Positions 22,394-35,307 of a stretch of 64,000 nt of DNA are shown here, piece after piece. The DNA is from Alnus glutinosa. Lineage: Eukaryota; Streptophyta; Magnoliopsida; Fagales; Betulaceae. The position numbers and the translations under genes are program-made. The stretch is taken from positions 16,782,654 to 16,846,653 of the forward strand of contig NC_084886.1 of the NCBI RefSeq assembly GCF_958979055.1, given 5' to 3'. Positions within the stretch are counted from its first letter, which is position 1. Each line of letters begins with the position of its first letter. The notes below the pieces were generated by a model that saw nothing but the letters and a program-made list of their open reading frames with translations, did no database searches and was not told the DNA's origin.

Positions 22394-24830
22394 TATAAAT
22401 TGGATAAAGATAGTGTGGAATGGAAATTCATAGGTTTTTATGGGCATCCAGAAATAGCAAAACGAAAAGAGGCGTGGGCACTATTGCTGTCTCTGGCTAG
22501 TTTTAATCCACGACCATGGCTTTGTGTTGGTGACTATAATGAGATTCTAAATCTGTCTGAAAAGATAAGTGGGGCCAAAAAGCCCAATTGTCAAATGGAG
22601 GAGTTTAAGAATGCTTTGGATGACAGCCAACTGAGTGAATTGGGTTTTAAGGGGCCAAAGTTTATATGGAATAATGGACAAACAAGTCATGGATTCCAAA
22701 GGAACGCTTAGATCGAACTGTTGCTAATATGGAGTGGTGCGAGATTTTATGGGGAAGCTGAGGTAATTGTGCTAGTGGGTCGGAGTTCCGATCACAGCCC
22801 ACTTTGCATTTCATTATTTATGCCTAGAGATAATAGACGGAAAAAGTGTCACTATTTCCGAGTTGAAGCAAGTTGGGCCATGCATACAGTGTACAAAGCA
22901 ATTGTGAAGAAAACATGGAAGGAAAGCCCTAAGCAGGGGAATATGTGGGGAATCGTTGAAGGAAAACACCAAAGATGCCAACAAACTTTACAACGATGGG
23001 GGTTAAAAAAATAGGACATGCCACGAGGGTTATAGTGAAGCAAAAGACGAAGAAGCTAGTGGAGATACAACAGAAGGATGTGCCAATAGACATAGTAGGC
23101 ATAAAGACACTACAAGATGAGTTGCATGTGCTAATGGAATAGGAGGATGTAAAATGGAAACAACAAGCAAAAGAGAATTAGATTACTAATGGCGACCGCA
23201 ATACAAAATATTTTCATGCGTGTACAAATCAAAGGCTAAAAGGTAATGTGATTGTACAAATTATGGAAGTGAATGGTAGAATGTGCTCCATAAATGATGA
23301 TATTACTACTGCTTTACTATCAACAATTATTCGCCACAATCGAGCCGAAAAATATCAGTGAATGTATTCATGCAATTGAATGGAAAGTCAGCTCAGAGAT
23401 GAATTTGAAACTTCTATCTGAATTCATTGTGGAAGAAATCAGCCAAACACTAAAGCAGATGCAGCCTTTGAAAGCTCCAGTTCTTGACGGTTTTGGAGCA
23501 TGTTTTTATCAACAAAATTGGGCGACAATTGCTGGGGAGGTATGTACGGCTATTCTTAATTTCCTTAACACTAGATATTTGGATGCGCAAATTAATGTTA
23601 CCCATATAACCCTTATTCCTAAAGTGAAAAAGCCCACACATGTTTCGGAATTCTGACATATTAGTCTTTGTAATGTGATCTACAAGTTGATTTCCAAGGT
23701 TCTAGCTAACAGATTAAAAGTCTTGCTCCCTCGTATCATCTCTATAAACCAAAGTGCTTTCACCCCGAGCCGTTTAATCTTTGACAAAATTTTAGCAGTG
23801 TATGAAACACTACATTCCATGCAGACAAGATTATGGGGTAAAATGGGATACATGGGGATTAATTAGACTTAGTAAAGCATATGATAAGGTGTAATGAAAT
23901 TTTATTGAAGCAATAATGAGGGGGATGGGGTTTTCAAGTAGATGGATAAGACTTATCATGACATGCATTCATACGACCTCCTATGCAATTGTGGTGAATG
24001 GCCAACTTGTGGGGAAAATTCTACCTACTAGGGGCATAAGGCAAGGTGATCCCCTATCACCCTATCTTTTTATTATGTGTGCTGAGGTGCTGAGTGCTCT
24101 CCTTCTCCACCCTGAAAGCTCTGGATGCATCACATAAATTCCTACTTCAAAAAGGGGCCCCTGCCTTAGTCATTTATTTTTTTGCTAATGACAGTCTGCT
24201 TTATTGTAAGGCCAATTCTGTTGAGTGGCACAGGTTGATGAGACTTTTGGAGAAATATGAGAATGCTTCTGGTCAGAAGCTTAATATGGCAAAAACTTCA
24301 ATTTTCTTCAGCAGAAACACGAGTCTAGCACAACGACAAGAAATTTCCTAGCTCTCCGGTTTCCAAGTCACAACCAGTTGTGAGAAGTATCTTGGTTTAC
24401 CAACACTTGTGGGAAAATCAAGATCTCAAGCTTTCAAGAGTATCAAGGATAGAGTTTGAAATCGGTTAAACAAATGGAAGGTTAAATTCCTCTCTCAAGC
24501 AGGGAATGAGATTACGCTGAAAGTTGTAATTCAAGCTATTCCAACGTACAGTATGAGTACTTTTCAACTTCCCATTGAGCTATGTAAAGAAATTAATGGG
24601 ATGATGCAGAAGTTTTGGTGGGGGCATAAGGAGAATGAAGTAAAGATACATTGGATGAGTTGGGTTCGTATGGGAGTCTCGAAAGCTCAGGGGGGCTTGG
24701 GGTTTAGAGATTTAGTGTCCTTTAACAAACCTCTTATGGCTAAACAATGCTGGCGACTAATACAAAATCCTGACTCGGTGGTTGCACGGATTATTGGGGC
24801 CAAATAATATCCTCAATCCACTTTTTTGGA
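22394..24830 (+). pseudogene. LINE ORF2: endonuclease and reverse transcriptase remains
   Basis: Endonuclease remains include FIGFYGHPEIAKRKEAWALL and FNPRPWLCVGDYNEIL with PKFIWNNGQ. Reverse transcriptase remains include LKAPVLDGFGACFYQQNWAT, NVTHITLIPKVKKPTHVSEF, GIRQGDPLSPYLFIMCAEVL and FFANDSLLYCKANS, where the catalytic FADD has become FAND. It is spread over at least six frame segments with internal stops, so it cannot be functional. Confidence 0.85.
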
Positions 24831-25804
24831 GGCAACTTTGGGGAAACGTCCATCTTTTGCTTGAAGAAGCTTAATGTTTGCATGTGATGTTCTTAAAAAT
24901 GGGCTTATATGGCGAGTTAAGGATGGTAGTGACATAAGAATCTGGGGGGATAAATGGTTGCCTACTCTAACTTTGTTTTTCAATCAAATCTCCACATAGA
25001 ATCCTAGATGTGGATACAAGGGTAAAGAAGCTTATAGATCAAGATACAAAGTACTGGAATTACGGCATTAAAAGAAATCTTTAATGCCGAGGAAGCTCAT
25101 ATTATTTGCCAAATTCCTTTAAGCCCGGTACAAGCAAAGGATACTCTCGTTTAGCGAGGCACAACAAATGGGGTTTTTTAGTTCGAAGGGCATATCATAT
25201 GAATAAGGAATTACAAGCCCTTCAATGCAGTAGGAGCTCTAGACAAGGTGTTGGGACTTCAATATGAAAGATGATTTGGATTCTTAAAGTTCCAAACGTA
25301 GTTAAAATGTTCATATGGTGAGCGTGCAATGATTTTCTCCCTACCAAACAAAATCTACTTCGGCGTGGTGTAGTCTCTAATGATTTATGTCCTTTTTTTT
25401 TTCAAGAAGTGGGAATTGTGAAACATATTTCATGGAGTTGCCCTTCAGCACAAAATGTTTGGGGGTGTAGGCCAACAAAGCTCCAAAAATGTACGAATGG
25501 AGGCCCCACTTTTGTTCATATTTTTTAGGACCTTATAGGTCGTTGTGAGGTAGTGAAACTTGAGCTTATGGCGGTTGTAGCACGGAAGATTTAGTTATGG
25601 AGAAATGAGGTGATCCATGGAGGTGAGTTTACTCATCCCCAACACATTACAAGAGAGGCAAGTATCTCCCTGGATGAGTTTTGACAGGCTACCAAGACAA
25701 ATTTGACTGCATCGTGTACTAGCCTTGGAGAAATCCCAACTTTGTGGTACTTACCCCCTACTAGTACGTACAAAGTTAATTGGGATGCCGCATTGGATAA
25801 TTTT
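24830..25804 (+). pseudogene. LINE ORF2 C-terminal remains (zf-RVT / RNase H)
   Basis: Scattered plus-strand blocks are readable, such as VWGDKWLPT-like sequence at 24950, WILKVPNVVKMFIW near 25280, a CPSAQNVWG-like block near 25440, and STYKVNWDAALDNF at 25765-25803, the start of an RNase H domain. Frameshifts and stops are frequent. The RNase H is cut off by the MITE at 25805. Confidence 0.6.
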
Positions 25805-26021
25805 TATGCAAATGTGTCATTCCTACCCTCACTCCAAAACGACGTTGTTTTGCCCTTTAAGTCAGCCACGTAACACCCAATAGAAAGCTGATACGTGTCT
25901 ATTAAAATATTTTTAAAAATTTGTAATTTGTCCCCACAAAGTTTCTAGAATTTTCAATTCACCTCCTAAAGGGCAAAACGACATCGTTTTGGAGTAAGGA
26001 TAAAACATACACATTTGCATA
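25805..26021. mobile_element. Palindromic MITE with nearly perfect TIRs
   Basis: Left end TATGCAAATGTGTCATTCCT and right end CACATTTGCATA are reverse complements. Inside, CTCCAAAACGACGTTGTTTT and AAAACGACATCGTTTTGGAG match over about 28 bp, each followed by GCCCTTTA / TAAAGGGC. The target was AT-rich, so the duplication is unclear. Confidence 0.75.
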
Positions 26022-27913
26022 AAAAAAAAAAATCACGTGACATGCACGTGGTCAAAATTTTGTCTGGTTTGACCGTCAAACTAGACAGAATGGCTAAATT
26101 AAAAATTTTTAAGACTTGGGGGGCACATTGCAAATTTTTAAATTTTGGTAGCCAAATTGAAAATGAGTGACAACTTTGGGGGAGTGAATTGTATTTAACC
26201 CTTTATTATAAGTTATTACATATTTATATAATTATACATTTATATATTATTCTTAATCATAATTACACTTAATCTTGGATCAAAGCCTAAAAATTATTAA
26301 TTATATATAAACTAATAAACTATAATAATAAATTCATAATAATCATACATTCATACTTAATTATTATTTTTTATATTTTTTTAAAGTAATTATCATTTTT
26401 ATACTTAAGCTAGAAGTTTTATTGTATATTTGTATTAATCAAAATTATATGCTTATGTTATATTAGCTATAACTTATAAACCTAATTTTTATAGTTTATA
26501 TTACTATGAATTGTATACTTATGAATTAGGATTTAAGAATTATGTGATATTGCGTGACTATAATTTATAGTTGCAGGCTTATCGCCTTACATATATATAC
26601 TTAATCATATCACATATGAATTGTTATATCATATACATATAAATTGTTAGATCATATTATGTAATGTACATTATTATATCATACTTATTACTTAGTCAAT
26701 AGTCATACAAAATTAGTGTTGTTGAGATAAATCATGTGATTATTATATAATTTAAATTATATAATGAATATACATTGTGCCAAATGGCCCATATCATTAT
26801 ATCACCTAATTTCTAAGATTTAAAATCATATAAATTGTTAAATTAGTTATAACTTATTATTTAATCTTTATAGTTTATATTACTATGAATTGTATACTAA
26901 TGAGTTAGGAAACTTAGGGCTTGTTTGGGTGACAATTATTTTTCAAATACTGTTTTTTAGAATTCAAATTCTACTCAGATTTTATCCAACTTTTTCTAAT
27001 TTTGTCTCAAGTTTTCTAAACCATCTAAACATAATTTTGAAAAACAAATTCTCTCGGAATTTGCAATTTTGAATATTTTTTTTAAAAAAATTGCACACTT
27101 AAACGAGTCATTAGGATTTAGGAATTATGTGATATTATGTGATTATAATTTATAGTTATAGCCTTATAGGCTTATATATATGAATTATTATATACTTAAT
27201 CATATCACATATGAATTGTTAACATATGGACTCTTAGATCATATTATACATTTTACATGATTATATCATACTTAATCAATAGTCATACAAAATAAGTGTT
27301 GTTAATTTGTTGATATAAATCATATGAGTATTACATAATTTAATTATATAATAAAGATACAATGTGCAATATCAATATATTACCTAACTTATAAAATTTA
27401 GTATCATATATATTGTTATATAACTTATATCATATGTTGATTCAACTATCATTAGACATTTAATGATTAGATCATTTAAGATATGACCATATGATTAGCT
27501 TTTATATTATATAGATACTTATAGATATAATTATTTAATTATAGTTTATTGTTTATAAATATAATTATATGTTGTATTCCAATAAATTATTGTTACTTAA
27601 TAATTAATATACAATATAAGTTATTTTTAATACTTAATATATACACGAGCCGCGTTAATAAGTAAGCTGAACCTTTATACGAGTGTGTTCGCAAACTTTA
27701 AACGAGCGAGCCGAATTTTATATAGGTATATATCGTTTAATAATCGAGTATAGTTTCATATCCACGAAGGGTTCATTTAATAACTGAGTCACATACGAGT
27801 CGAGCTTTATTGAGCCAAACCTGGACGAGCTCACGAGTAACTTTGTTCATTTCCACCCCTAGTTTCCGCTAATTGCTCAGCCCACTTCTTTAGGCACTGG
27901 AGTCGTGCAACGT
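26022..27913. other. AT-rich intergenic DNA, no gene seen
   Basis: Strongly AT-rich with many ATAT and TTATA words, including a duplicated segment: 26440-26900 and 26880-27440 share GTTTATATTACTATGAATTGTATAC and CATATCACATATGAATTGTT. 27640-27865 looks like one end of a TIR element (GAACAAAGTTACTCGTGAGCTCG in reverse complement). No coding potential. Confidence 0.5.
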
Positions 27914-27922
27914 TTCAATAGT

Positions 27923-28095
27923 GAGTAATGCTACACATCATCCCATTGTCATCCTTTTATCCTCCCAAAATTGATGTGGCTCTTAAAATCACCATTGAAT
28001 TTTTGATATATCCCTCTTGGATTTTGATCCAATGGTGATTTTAAGAGACACATCAATTTTGGGAGGACAAAAGGAGATGATGTGTAGCATTACTC
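27923..28095. mobile_element. hAT-like MITE with 9-bp flanking duplication
   Basis: The ends GAGTAATGCTACACATCATC and the reverse complement of GATGATGTGTAGCATTACTC are perfect inverted repeats. Inner arms (ATTGATGTGGCTCTTAAAATCACCATTG and its partner) extend the match over most of the 173 bp. TTCAATAGT flanks it exactly (27914-27922 and 28096-28104). Confidence 0.9.
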
Positions 28096-28572
28096 TTCAA
28101 TAGTTCACCTGATTCGGCCTAAGGCAACCTTCCACCTTCTCTTGCCCCGCTACATAGAAAGCCCATCAAATAAAAGTCGAGCTGCTTCTGATCATCCTTG
28201 TTGGTCTTGGTCTTAAGGAAAGAGAGACGATGACTCAGTAAATCACTAACACTTATCTTAAGATTTCTTGCATTATCCCTGAATTGTTCCCAAGACTTTC
28301 AAATCACCCATCCTATAGTTATCCAAATCATTCCACACTTCATTTCAAAGGGGTAGGGGGAGGGGAATCAGAAGTTTAATTTTTATTATTATTTATTTCA
28401 ACTAATAATTTAAATTCATTTTCTAAATCCACTAAAAATCTGCAATTAAGATCAGCTAAATCATTTTGTTTGAAACTCACTGCAATAAATTAATAGCATA
28501 AACTAGCAAATTGTTACACAAAAGGAACTCATCCATAAGGCTCATCTGTTGCCAAGTAGAAATTAAGATTGA

Positions 28573-31500
28573 TCAGGCAGCTGAAACTCGGTTGTATGCG
28601 ACTGATTTGCTGAACAGCTGACGTATATAGATGACTTGTAGAGCACTTGCAACGGCCAGTAAAATGTACTCTCCAACAGTGTAGAAGACAACACGCTTTC
28701 GTGTGCTCTCATTTGCTGAGGAAGAAACAGGGTGTGGTAAGTAATCAGTACATAGTTGTCCGTGTTCCCCACCATCAAGAAAAATCTTTTTATTGATATA
28801 ATATGGGTGTAGATATATCCAGAAGCAGCAAAACAACAAACGCACTAAAGATGAGTAGGACCAACTAAAGAATGGGTTGGTGATTCATCTTTGAACATTC
28901 TAGAAAGATACAGTGATACAAGCAACAAGATTATATTCATCAAACATCAAACACCCTCAAAGGGCTTGCTACCAACATCCACTTGGTGAATCAATATTGC
29001 CAACCTGCTTGACCATTACTGGAAATTAATTTTTTGCTAATCTTATTGGATAGTTCGAATATTATAGCATCACTATTCCCCTGGATGAAAAAGGCTCCTT
29101 ACTAAATGTTCGACCACCAAACCCCACCAAGCACCTCAAAGAGGTTCAACAACCGCAACTTAAACACGAATGACTCATGTAGTTTTACTCGACAGATTTA
29201 AGAAAGGAAAAAAAAAAGAAGATAAACAAAGAAAAAAAGGTGTAAAGATCTAACTTCAATTTTAAGGCTTATAATACCATAAAGGGTATCCTATTATGTG
29301 TTTTTGATACAACCACAAGAAATGAATCTATCGATGTTATTACCAGATGTATGTTGCACTGATGCTGAAGATGTCAAGTTATTTGTGTTTACTCAACACT
29401 TCCCTATATAGATTCAAATTACACCTGGTGTAACTTTTGGTAAGGGTACACTACCAAATATATTTTTTTTTTATTAAATCAATAGTTTTTGGATCCTGCC
29501 ATTAAATTAAATGTTCTCTCAAGGCTTATCAGCCATGCTAAATTTAACTACAATTGGATGTAATTACTATCAAATTTGCAGACTTATTTTTGTCGTTAAG
29601 AGTAATTTTTTTTGTCCCCAAGGGAAGGGGAGGGGGGAGAGGAGATTTGAATTAGAAACTTCCGCTTCATGAGGCGTAATTCCTAGCCGATGAACTATAC
29701 ACCTTAGGAACTTTTTGTAGTATATTTTAGGAATACAATAACTATAATTTTGAACACTTCATAAATAAGATATCTGATTAACATGACATTTAGTAAGCAT
29801 AATAGTTATTAGAAAGGTATTTACTCCAACAGTGGATTTAACAAGATATTGTAACAAAAAGTTATTGAGTGGTGTAGCTTTTGTTAAAACTAGACCATGC
29901 ATAACTTTAACCTACCCTATATATGTATTTCCTTACAGTAAATCACTAAAGCTGATGCATTGCATGTGGGAAATTCCCATGTTTGACGGGGTGTCTATCA
30001 CAAGAGATAAACTAGATTCTGTCCAATGAAATGGGCATATATCCATATTTGCCAGAAAACCACAAACGACATTTATATCAAATCATGATCATCACTTCAA
30101 CTCATGGAAAAGAAAACAACTTACTGTGACGGTGCCGAGTATCACGTGCCTTCAAGTACTTCTGCTCTGAGGTAACAGACTCCAGTGCCTCTCTCAGCTC
30201 AGCAATCTTAACATTTATTGGGTTCAAATGTTCTGAAAAAGCCACCATGTTAAGTTAAAAGGGAGAGCAAAACACAGATGGAGAGCATATGTCAGCCTCA
30301 AACATGTTGCTTGGGCTAACAGAGCTCATATTTATGAAATCTATTTCTTATAACAATTCAGATATGAATATATGTATATGATGAGAATGTCAGAATCTGC
30401 TAATAACAACGTATTGGTAAGGATTTTAACAAACCATCTTTGGCGAGGTCATGCTCATTGGGAATATGACCAACATGTATGTAGAAAGAAACAGTCTCTG
30501 GGGTTGAGTACGGATTATGAAAACAGAATTTGTACATTCCACTTCGTGGGGCCTTGAACTCAAACTTGTCACCAGATTTTCCCTTCAAAGTATGCACCGT
30601 ATTACCCGCAGGAGATGTCACCTGAACAAAATCGCATAATTTTTTTTTTATAAGTAATTGACTCCAATCAGAGGGGGAAGGGAAGATTCAAAATCTCATA
30701 ATTAGGATGTACAACCTCTAATTCGAGAGTAAATATGAAAATTATTTGCAACTTCAGACTAGGTAATTTGGATAACTGATGCCTTGTAAATAGATGTTGT
30801 ACCCATGCAAGATGGACAGAAAATGGCTTCTAATTTACCACATCATGGAGTCAAGAGTTTTCATGCACATAGGGATGGGCTTTTAGAAGGCCCTAGAAAA
30901 GCATTTTAATGAATACGCATTTTATTGCATTTCATATTTATGATATAACTCTTTCTTGAATAGTTTTAAAGCAAAAGACCAACATATTCCAGAGGCGAAG
31001 ACAGCCAAGGTCATCTCTCATAATAATAGCTCCAATTGCAAGATGTAAAGTGAGAAAACTAGAATAGATGAGAGTACTCAATATTATTAGCTATTAGTAA
31101 TCATAATCTGATGTTTTTTTCCTCACCTTTGTTTCTTCCTTCCTTGAATTATGGTTACAACTCTTTCTACTTTCCCCCCTTGTTTTATCTTATTGTTAAG
31201 TAATTCATAAGTGACATCATTCGGAATTCTACTAAGAAGGGTTGTCAGAAGAAGTCTTTTCATCATTAAAACTTTTCAAGCACCTCCACTGAGTTAAGAA
31301 ACATTTACCAAGCATTCAAACATTATGGTATAGTTCCAATCAAGTATTATACAATATTTAAGAGCCAGACTAATAATAAAAACGTTAATCTTGGATTGGC
31401 AGCCGATAGCAGGCAAATAATGCGTCTAAACCAAAGCTTCAAACTAAAGGCTCAAAATACAGACCCTTTCTTCTATTTACAGTAAATCTATGAATTTGTT

Positions 31501-32154
31501 TCTACAAATATATCACAGCACCCAAATCCTTGAAATTCTAAAAGACAAGCCTCACGTAAACAGCACCAAAACCAAAATTTCATGGCCATATCAATATTAC
31601 AGGTAAATTGCCAACATCATCGACTCTGCGCAACAAATCAAACCGAAAGATATTGAGTAAAATTTTATTTTTCAAAAAAGATACCGAATTGTGCCCGATA
31701 GCCGAATTTTAAGAAAACCTAAACATAACGTGAATTTCTCCCGTTTTCCCACAATTTTCTAATCAATCAACCAGACCCACCACACCCTGTTTCTTTCAAA
31801 AGACATCATCTTTTCAAATCCAAAAAAATCAACAATCAAAACCAATCAACCAATTATAAAAGAAGACAACCCCAGAAGAACAAAAACCCTGTCACAGAGA
31901 AAGATCTAATCAAAACCCAAATCGCTTACGGTGAAATCGATGCCGGGGTGATCGGAGGTCCAGAAGATGTCGTGGTCGACGACCACGAAATTCCCAGAGA
32001 CCGAGTCGCCCTCGTAGAGTACGTACTCGTACACGCATTCGACGTCGTTTACGGTCACCGAAAGCGATGAGATTCTACCGACCAAGCTCAACATCACCAG
32101 AACAACCATTGACGCGCACATCCTCTCGCTTCCCTGTCTTTGCCTCCTCTCCAT
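28573..32154 (-). CDS. p24-family (emp24/GOLD) cargo receptor, beta subfamily
   Basis: Type I membrane protein of ER-Golgi vesicles (COPI/COPII) that helps sort cargo. Exons in reading order: 32154-31930, 30621-30435, 30232-30125, 28715-28573; 663 nt, 220 residues. Visible parts: N-terminal signal peptide (hydrophobic MVVLVMLSLVGRISSL, about 16-31), GOLD domain with VNDVECVYEYVLYEGD, SGNFVVVDHDIFW, GDKFEFKAPRSGMYKFCFHN and TVSFYIHVGH, a coiled-coil segment (IAELREALESVTSEQKYLKA), one transmembrane segment (about 184-205) and a short tail QLFSKSVAYNRVSAA. As I recall the family, beta-type tails end at YNRV, so the last three residues are unusual. Introns 1 and 3 exceed 1.3 kb. Upstream is a short 5' leader with no clear TATA box. 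Confidence 0.93.
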
Positions 32155-32334
32155 GTTTTCTGTTTCTCCTCTGAATTTGTTTATTTGTTTGTTTTTCTTT
32201 TTGGTTTCAGACTTCCTGGATTTGTCTGAAGGAGAGACCCCTGGGTTTTGGTTTTCACAAACCGGGGGGAATAACTGGTTGATACACGTCGATACGGCAC
32301 CGTTTTCATGACTCCCGCGTGAGCTCTACCCCAT

Positions 32335-33178
32335 AGGGTTAAATACCTTTTTTTGGCCTAGGTTTTATTTTGTATAATAAATGGTACATCCATCAAATTT
32401 TTGTTCATAAGTCTACGCTAATACATTTTTTTAAAAAAAAAACACGTATCCATATGCCTTGTTAAAAAATAAAATTAAAAAACTAGAAAACTAAAAATAT
32501 TTTTTAAAAAATAAAACACTTTCTTTTTTTAAAAAAAAAGAAGGGCGGTTGAGCCACTCCCATAACCAGTCACCCCTGTTCGACCTAGGGGTGGTCGAAG
32601 CCACCCCCTGCGGCCAGTCTAGGGATGGCCGAACCATCCACAAAGGCCAAACCTTAAAAATTATTTATTTATTTATTTTTCTTTTAGCCTTGTGGCCTGT
32701 GGGGGTGACTAAACCACCTTAAGGGCCGTGGAGGTGGTTCGGCCACCCCCAAACCAGTCATAAGGGTGGCTGAAACCACCCCCAAGCTAAACGGGGGTGG
32801 CCGAGTCACCCTAAGACCCTAGGGGGTTGTTGAAACCACCCTCATTTTGCTATTTGGGGGTGGTTCGGCCACCCCCAGACTGGTAGTGGGGGTGGCCCAG
32901 CCATCCTCCTCCTTCTTCTTCTTTTTCAAATTTTTTTTTATTGTTTTTAATATTTTAGTTTTCAATTTTTATTTTATTTTTAATAAGGCATATGGACACA
33001 TGTATGGTTTTTTAAGCATATTGACGTGGACTTCTGTCAATTTACAAACGAAAGTTATATGGAGATACCATCTCTGTTTTTAATCATTAGCGAAATACCA
33101 TCTACGATGCAAATTGAAATTTAGGTAAAAAAATTAAAGTAGTTAAATCATTAGAGAGTTAAAGGTATTTAACTCTTA
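32335..33178. mobile_element. MULE-like element with GGCCACCCC-rich core
   Basis: The left end GGGTTAAATACCTTTTT is matched by the reverse complement of GGTATTTAACTC at 33164-33175. The inner pair AAGGCATATGGACAC (32985) and its complement near 32450 supports an inverted layout. The core 32540-32905 repeats GGGGTGGC/GCCACCCC words many times, as in the elements at 21732 and 49596. The open frame at 32847-33083 is part of it. No target duplication was found. Confidence 0.6.
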
Positions 33179-35007
33179 TTTTTATTTTATTTTCCCAACT
33201 ATAAATGGGAATGAAATAAGATCTGTACAATTTATAAGATATTGTACCGTATATAATTCCTTGAATTTGAGATTTTTTTTAGAATTTCTAAAATATTATA
33301 ATTATATATTTTTTTTTCAAATATTCGATTCCTAATTTGAATTATTAAAATTTTATCGTATTATTATTTATCATTTTTATTAATCTAATATATTATCTTA
33401 ATATATATTATATTTCAGCATATATTATATTTACATTGCATTCATGATTATTTTGTCAAAAGATGAACTGTAATTTACATTGCTGCATGTGATTTATATC
33501 TTAAACTGAATTCACTATATGATAACAAGTGTATCATACGTACTATTACTTACTAAGTCTTTGACTTACACTTGTATCTTTTCCACCTATGAAACATGTG
33601 TTGTTTTATAGTCGGACCACCTTCAGATGTTAGATTTGAGATGGACCTCGAGACAGATGTTGCAATTTGGCATAGTGATGCTGATTTAGTTCTGCTTGAG
33701 GAATGATTGCAGGATTTTGAAGGCCGCTCATAGTAATTTGTACTTTTAGATAATGTTATAAGCTTAGCATTTGAGACTTGATTGTGTATTCAAAATTTAG
33801 TTAATTAAGAGTTAATTAATTTATCGGGGTGTTACACTTCTTTCTTACCTTACCACTCCCAGTGTCCAAATAGTCCTCGTTATATCTACTTTGATTTTTG
33901 TAATTTACTTCCTCCTCTTCCTTGCTTCCATCACCTTCTTCACCTTTTGCTCGGTGCTTTCACCGTCTCAAACTGGGTTGTGGCTCATGGTTATGGGCTC
34001 AATGTATTTTGAGGCTTAAGGCGAGAAGTTTAAATAATGCATTTTCTTTAAATTTAAATAATATTTAATTTAATACTATATTTTTATTTAAAAACCATTA
34101 TTCTCACTCTAGTGGATGCAAAATTATCATCAATATTTTTCTATTGACGTAGGTCATAAACAATTGTAACAATAGAATCAAATACATCTTTCGTATTTTT
34201 ATTTTCTTTTAATTTTTCCTTAAGTTCTTTATCAAGAATTGTTATATTACATATTTGAAAAAAATCATTATTATTATTTTCAATGCCATCTTTTTGTTAT
34301 ATATTATTTCATTATCTTCTAACTCTTTTTGATGAATTTCTTGTTCATTTATGAGTTTAAATTATCATTTATATTTTGTTTATTGCTAATAACAAATTTA
34401 TTTAAAAATCGTTTTTGAGATTCAATTAATTTTTTTTTTTTCACAAATAGATGAATATTTTCTAGTAAATATATATAAGTAAAAATATTAAAAAATTAAA
34501 TGAACATGATTTATAATAAAAGAAATGTTTTTATTTAAGAATGATTTTAATATTAATATATTATTTGATTTCCTTATTTAATGCTATCAGTTGATTTTAA
34601 ACTTGTTTCAATAATAGAATGTTAGAGATTTAAGTTTTTAAGAGAATCTAATATTAATATATTATTTGATTTCCTTATTTAATGCTATCGATTGTTTTTA
34701 AGACTTGCTTCCATAATGGAATGTTGGAGATTTAAGTTTTTAAGAGAATCAAATGATATTAATGCATTTTTTAAATACTTATTTACAATAATTTTGTCCA
34801 TTGAGAAATATTGACTGTAATTAAAAATTTAAAACCTTAAATATATATATATTTATAAAATAAGTTTTTATTAATATTTATCAATTAGAGGCCTTAGGTG
34901 CCGCTAATCTACTAAGGGTGGAGCCAACACTGGGTTGCGCTTGAAGCTCTTCCTCAACTTCTATGACCACATTATCCACCACTACTTTCTGCTTCTCTTG
35001 GTCTTCG
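33179..35007. other. AT-rich spacer with LTR remnant
   Basis: No gene. 33590-33837 ends TTTATCGGGGTGTTACA, typical of the 3' end of a gypsy LTR, so a truncated LTR probably lies upstream of 33837. The rest is AT-rich and includes a tandem duplication at 34547-34750. Confidence 0.4.
34547..34750. repeat. Two-copy tandem duplication, period 101 bp
   Basis: TTATTTGATTTCCTTATTTAATGCTATC at 34561 recurs at 34662. The downstream parts (ATGTTRGAGATTTAAGTTTTTAAGAGAATC) also match, with a few substitutions. Confidence 0.8.
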
Positions 35008-35280
35008 GGTATGTTTGGCAAGTGAGGAAACATAAGAGAATAGTAAGGAAATAATTTTTGAGTTAGTAAAAAGTGATAAATGTGATATAAAGTAGAAATA
35101 GTTTTTATAAAAAAGTGAAAATGTTTTGTATTATAGTAGATTTTTTGATTTGAATAATAATAAAAAATTATTGAAGTGAAGTAAAAAGTAACAAAAAAAA
35201 AAAAATATATTTTGATGTTGATTTTTAAAAAAAATATAAAAATTAAATTAAATTTTTTTGTATTGCTTACCAAACAAGGC
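35008..35280. mobile_element. Short TIR element (TGTTTGG ends)
   Basis: The left end TATGTTTGGCAAGTGAGG and the right end, read as reverse complement CCTTGTTTGGTAAGCAA, form short TIRs around AT-rich DNA. The tandem repeat at 59663-60010 has similar wording in the opposite orientation (TATCACATCAATCA, TTACCAAACAAG). It is non-coding; the open frame across it is spurious. Confidence 0.45.
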
Positions 35281-35307
35281 GATTGTTGTTTGCCGTAACC
35301 TATTATT

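Larger units (their letters stand above)
18390..25804 (+). mobile_element. Decayed LINE (non-LTR retrotransposon) with nested insertions
   Basis: Pieces appear in plant LINE order on the plus strand: DUF4283-type ORF1 (18390-18960), endonuclease start (21443-21560), rest of endonuclease (22394-22830), reverse transcriptase (23200-24820), and the RNase H / zf-RVT side (24830-25804). Many stops and frameshifts break every domain. The order is interrupted by an LTR element (about 19060-20783), a MITE (20825-21139) and a MULE-like element (21732-22393), and the 3' end is cut by a MITE at 25805. It is inactive and old. Confidence 0.8.
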
